From NCBI GenBank assembly GCA_949425575.1, contig CASPVX010000004.1, positions 1-44,427 on the forward strand: a DNA stretch of 44,427 nucleotides. The letters run 5' to 3'. The notes below the pieces were generated by a model that saw nothing but the letters and a program-made list of their open reading frames with translations, was not told the origin of the DNA and made no database searches. Below, in pieces: positions 44,301 to 44,427 of the stretch (position 1 is the stretch's first letter; each line of letters begins with the position of its first letter). The position numbers and the translations under genes are program-made. Source of the stretch: an uncultured Bacilli bacterium. Its GTDB lineage: Bacteria > Bacillota_I > Bacilli_A > RF39 > UBA660.

Positions 44301-44427
44301 TTGCTTGTTATATCTTCATTAATCTTTGTTCCTTCTGGTATACAAACTCTTACTATATATTCTAGTGTTTCCCCTGCTTTTAATATTTGTCCTTTTTCTA
44401 TTCCTCTTGTCTCTACTAATACTTGTT
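41375..44427 (-). CDS. Large surface or tail-fibre-like protein with three tandem collar domains (5' end missing)
   Basis: The frame stays open to the right edge, so at least 1016 residues are visible and the N-terminus is outside. Counting from the GTG at 44173, residues 1-300 are a string of Ig/fibronectin-like units (EYSINDEDYI..., HNTEYKIKVRVTDKVGN). Then come three copies of a phage tail collar (microcystin-dependent protein) unit, about 312-508, 527-722 and 732-932. Each starts with GYLxCDGRAISR-like sequence, has EIGTTYGxGdgxTTFNLPN, then a His-rich domain with three His-x-His motifs (HTH, HQH, H-x-H). No phage structural genes lie nearby, so it may be a secreted adhesin. Terminator follows. 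Confidence 0.85.
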   Translation of the reverse strand, partial: QVLVETRGIEKGQILKAGETLEYIVRVCIPEGTKINEDITSKIEVFTEIIQDDNQIFNEPEDGIESNKLEIESTIEESDYTSIKVTVKAKGNGLRYSYSLDDKNYTEASENNTYTFTGLIPNKRYTVYYKVEDKDGNYVTESKWITTQDITNSIIKVENENNWTRSKKVTIEYPEIEGSKYYYKIGSNEYIEATNPKEINVEENTSIYAKIENEGNITEITKEVIKIDNKAPELTINTSTTTKSITVIGNAIDESGIEKYEYSINDEDYIDNGKYNNYTFDELVHNTEYKIKVRVTDKVGNQTEKEEVVKTIKIEMPTFQIDKLEYADSKTLTINYNNDNLVKEYSFDGSTWEEAKTIQTLDFITEGSVIARVTDGVNYVTSNVYNVIKIDESLLGEIIIYAGNKELENYLPCDGRAISREEYSELFEIIGTTYGSGNGSTTFNLPNITDRKVIGSSNAVPLGTTGGSNTSKLTSMPAHTHNIPVLSGTAASAGAHQHNIDSASANAGTITLAINSNSVSNIWTKYSDKKGFAKSSSGWYGDWGQGRVNKVASAGAHNHSVTTVANTSGSTGSGIEFNVENPYIKMKYYIKVKNNNLNNAYNLGTKSTRTGKIIVWSSNNIPEGYLVGNGQSVSREESSELFEEIGTTYGVGDRNTTFNLPNTLNRTLKGGTVGNVGGSTTVTLTNSNIPSHTHSIPSLSGTAASAGAHQHNIDSANVNAYAISMASNSDNVSNLIISVSKKSYFANYVTTSGMYRDWGKGRVTKVASAGAHTHNIATNENTTGGAGSGSSINIQNPYITEKYLIKNQGSSGISPGTIKIWSSNSVPDGYLLCDGRAISRETYSKLFEKIGTTYGSGDGSTTFNLPNMQGKQINGNNSSDVNGIVGGSNTVNVALSNIPNHTHKVPKLSGTAASAGAHQHNVDSVNANAATWTFNKNSNSVSNRWEVYTANRAFSMALENSNYSEWGKGIVYKVASSGAHPHNITTVAKASGSTGNPSVSISVQNSFIALNYIVKH
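41378..43240 (-). repeat. Three tandem copies of the collar/His-rich unit (about 600 bp each)
   Basis: Copies at about 42650-43240, 42008-42595 and 41378-41980. Each encodes a collar domain, an AGAHQHN block and an AGAH-x-H block, and ends with NPYI or NSFI followed by a short strand. Protein identity between copies is high in the motifs and lower in the central loops. Confidence 0.85.

Overview
The window is about 44 kb of very AT-rich chromosomal DNA from a low-GC Gram-positive bacterium (Bacillota, most like the class Bacilli). Evidence for this is Bacillus-like gene order (yabP-yabQ-divIC, veg next to yabG, spoVG, prfB-ftsE-ftsX, rodZ-pgsA-recA-rny, gpsB-rnpB, recU-ponA beside dnaD-nth, hup-spoIVA), strong AGGAGG ribosome sites and TTGACA/TATAAT promoters. 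It encodes release factor 2 with the classical +1 frameshift at an in-frame TGA, so TGA is a stop and the standard bacterial code applies. Seven sporulation genes (gerQ, yabP, yabQ, spoVG, yabG, yunB, spoIVA) mark it as an endospore former or a very recent descendant of one. Class III ribonucleotide reductase and PduL fit an anaerobic, probably gut-associated life, but that is inference. I see no rRNA, tRNA, insertion sequence or CRISPR array. The left end is a run of 12 C and the right end cuts a gene, so this may be a whole contig.

Layout, left to right. 1-4.6 kb: rpoE and ywiB (minus), a class A penicillin-binding protein (plus), pduL (minus), gerQ and lemA (plus). 4.7-7.1 kb: divIC-yabQ-yabP, spoVG and yabG-veg, all minus. 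7.2-10.8 kb: the minus operon prfB-yitT-ftsE-ftsX. 10.9-13.7 kb: a radical SAM gene (plus), then pgeF, yutD and yunB (minus). 13.7-15.0 kb: an unusual membrane-anchored, pilin-like protein. 15.1-18.1 kb: the anaerobic ribonucleotide reductase operon, in which the glycyl-radical domain sits in a separate 53-residue gene. 18.1-18.6 kb: a T-rich divergent promoter region. 18.6-20.2 kb: a polysaccharide deacetylase lipoprotein and a small membrane protein (plus). 20.3-25.5 kb: gpsB-rnpB-rodZ-pgsA, recA with a LexA box, a membrane-anchored hypothetical, and rny (all minus). 25.6-29.4 kb: a 36-residue small protein (minus), recU and ponA (plus). 29.4-34.9 kb: dnaD-nth, cca, hup, spoIVA and an unrecognised 344-residue protein. 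35.0-41.2 kb: the complete F-type ATP synthase operon atpBEFHAGDC. 41.4 kb to the end: the C-terminal part of a giant surface or tail-fibre-like protein with three tandem collar domains.

Functionally the window is mostly core: cell wall synthesis and division (two class A PBPs, DivIC, FtsEX, GpsB, RodZ), DNA maintenance (RecA, RecU, Nth, DnaD, HU), RNA metabolism (RNase P RNA, RNase Y, CCA enzyme, RpoE), energy (ATP synthase) and dNTP supply. The least ordinary items are the split NrdD, a PgsA homologue that has lost several catalytic-motif residues including the fourth Asp, a DivIC with an extra C-terminal membrane helix, a PonA with an extra two-helix N-terminus, the pilin-like protein with duplicated aromatic modules, the triple-collar protein with nine His-x-His motifs, and the promoter-overlapping dyad and 5'-terminal hairpin of rny.
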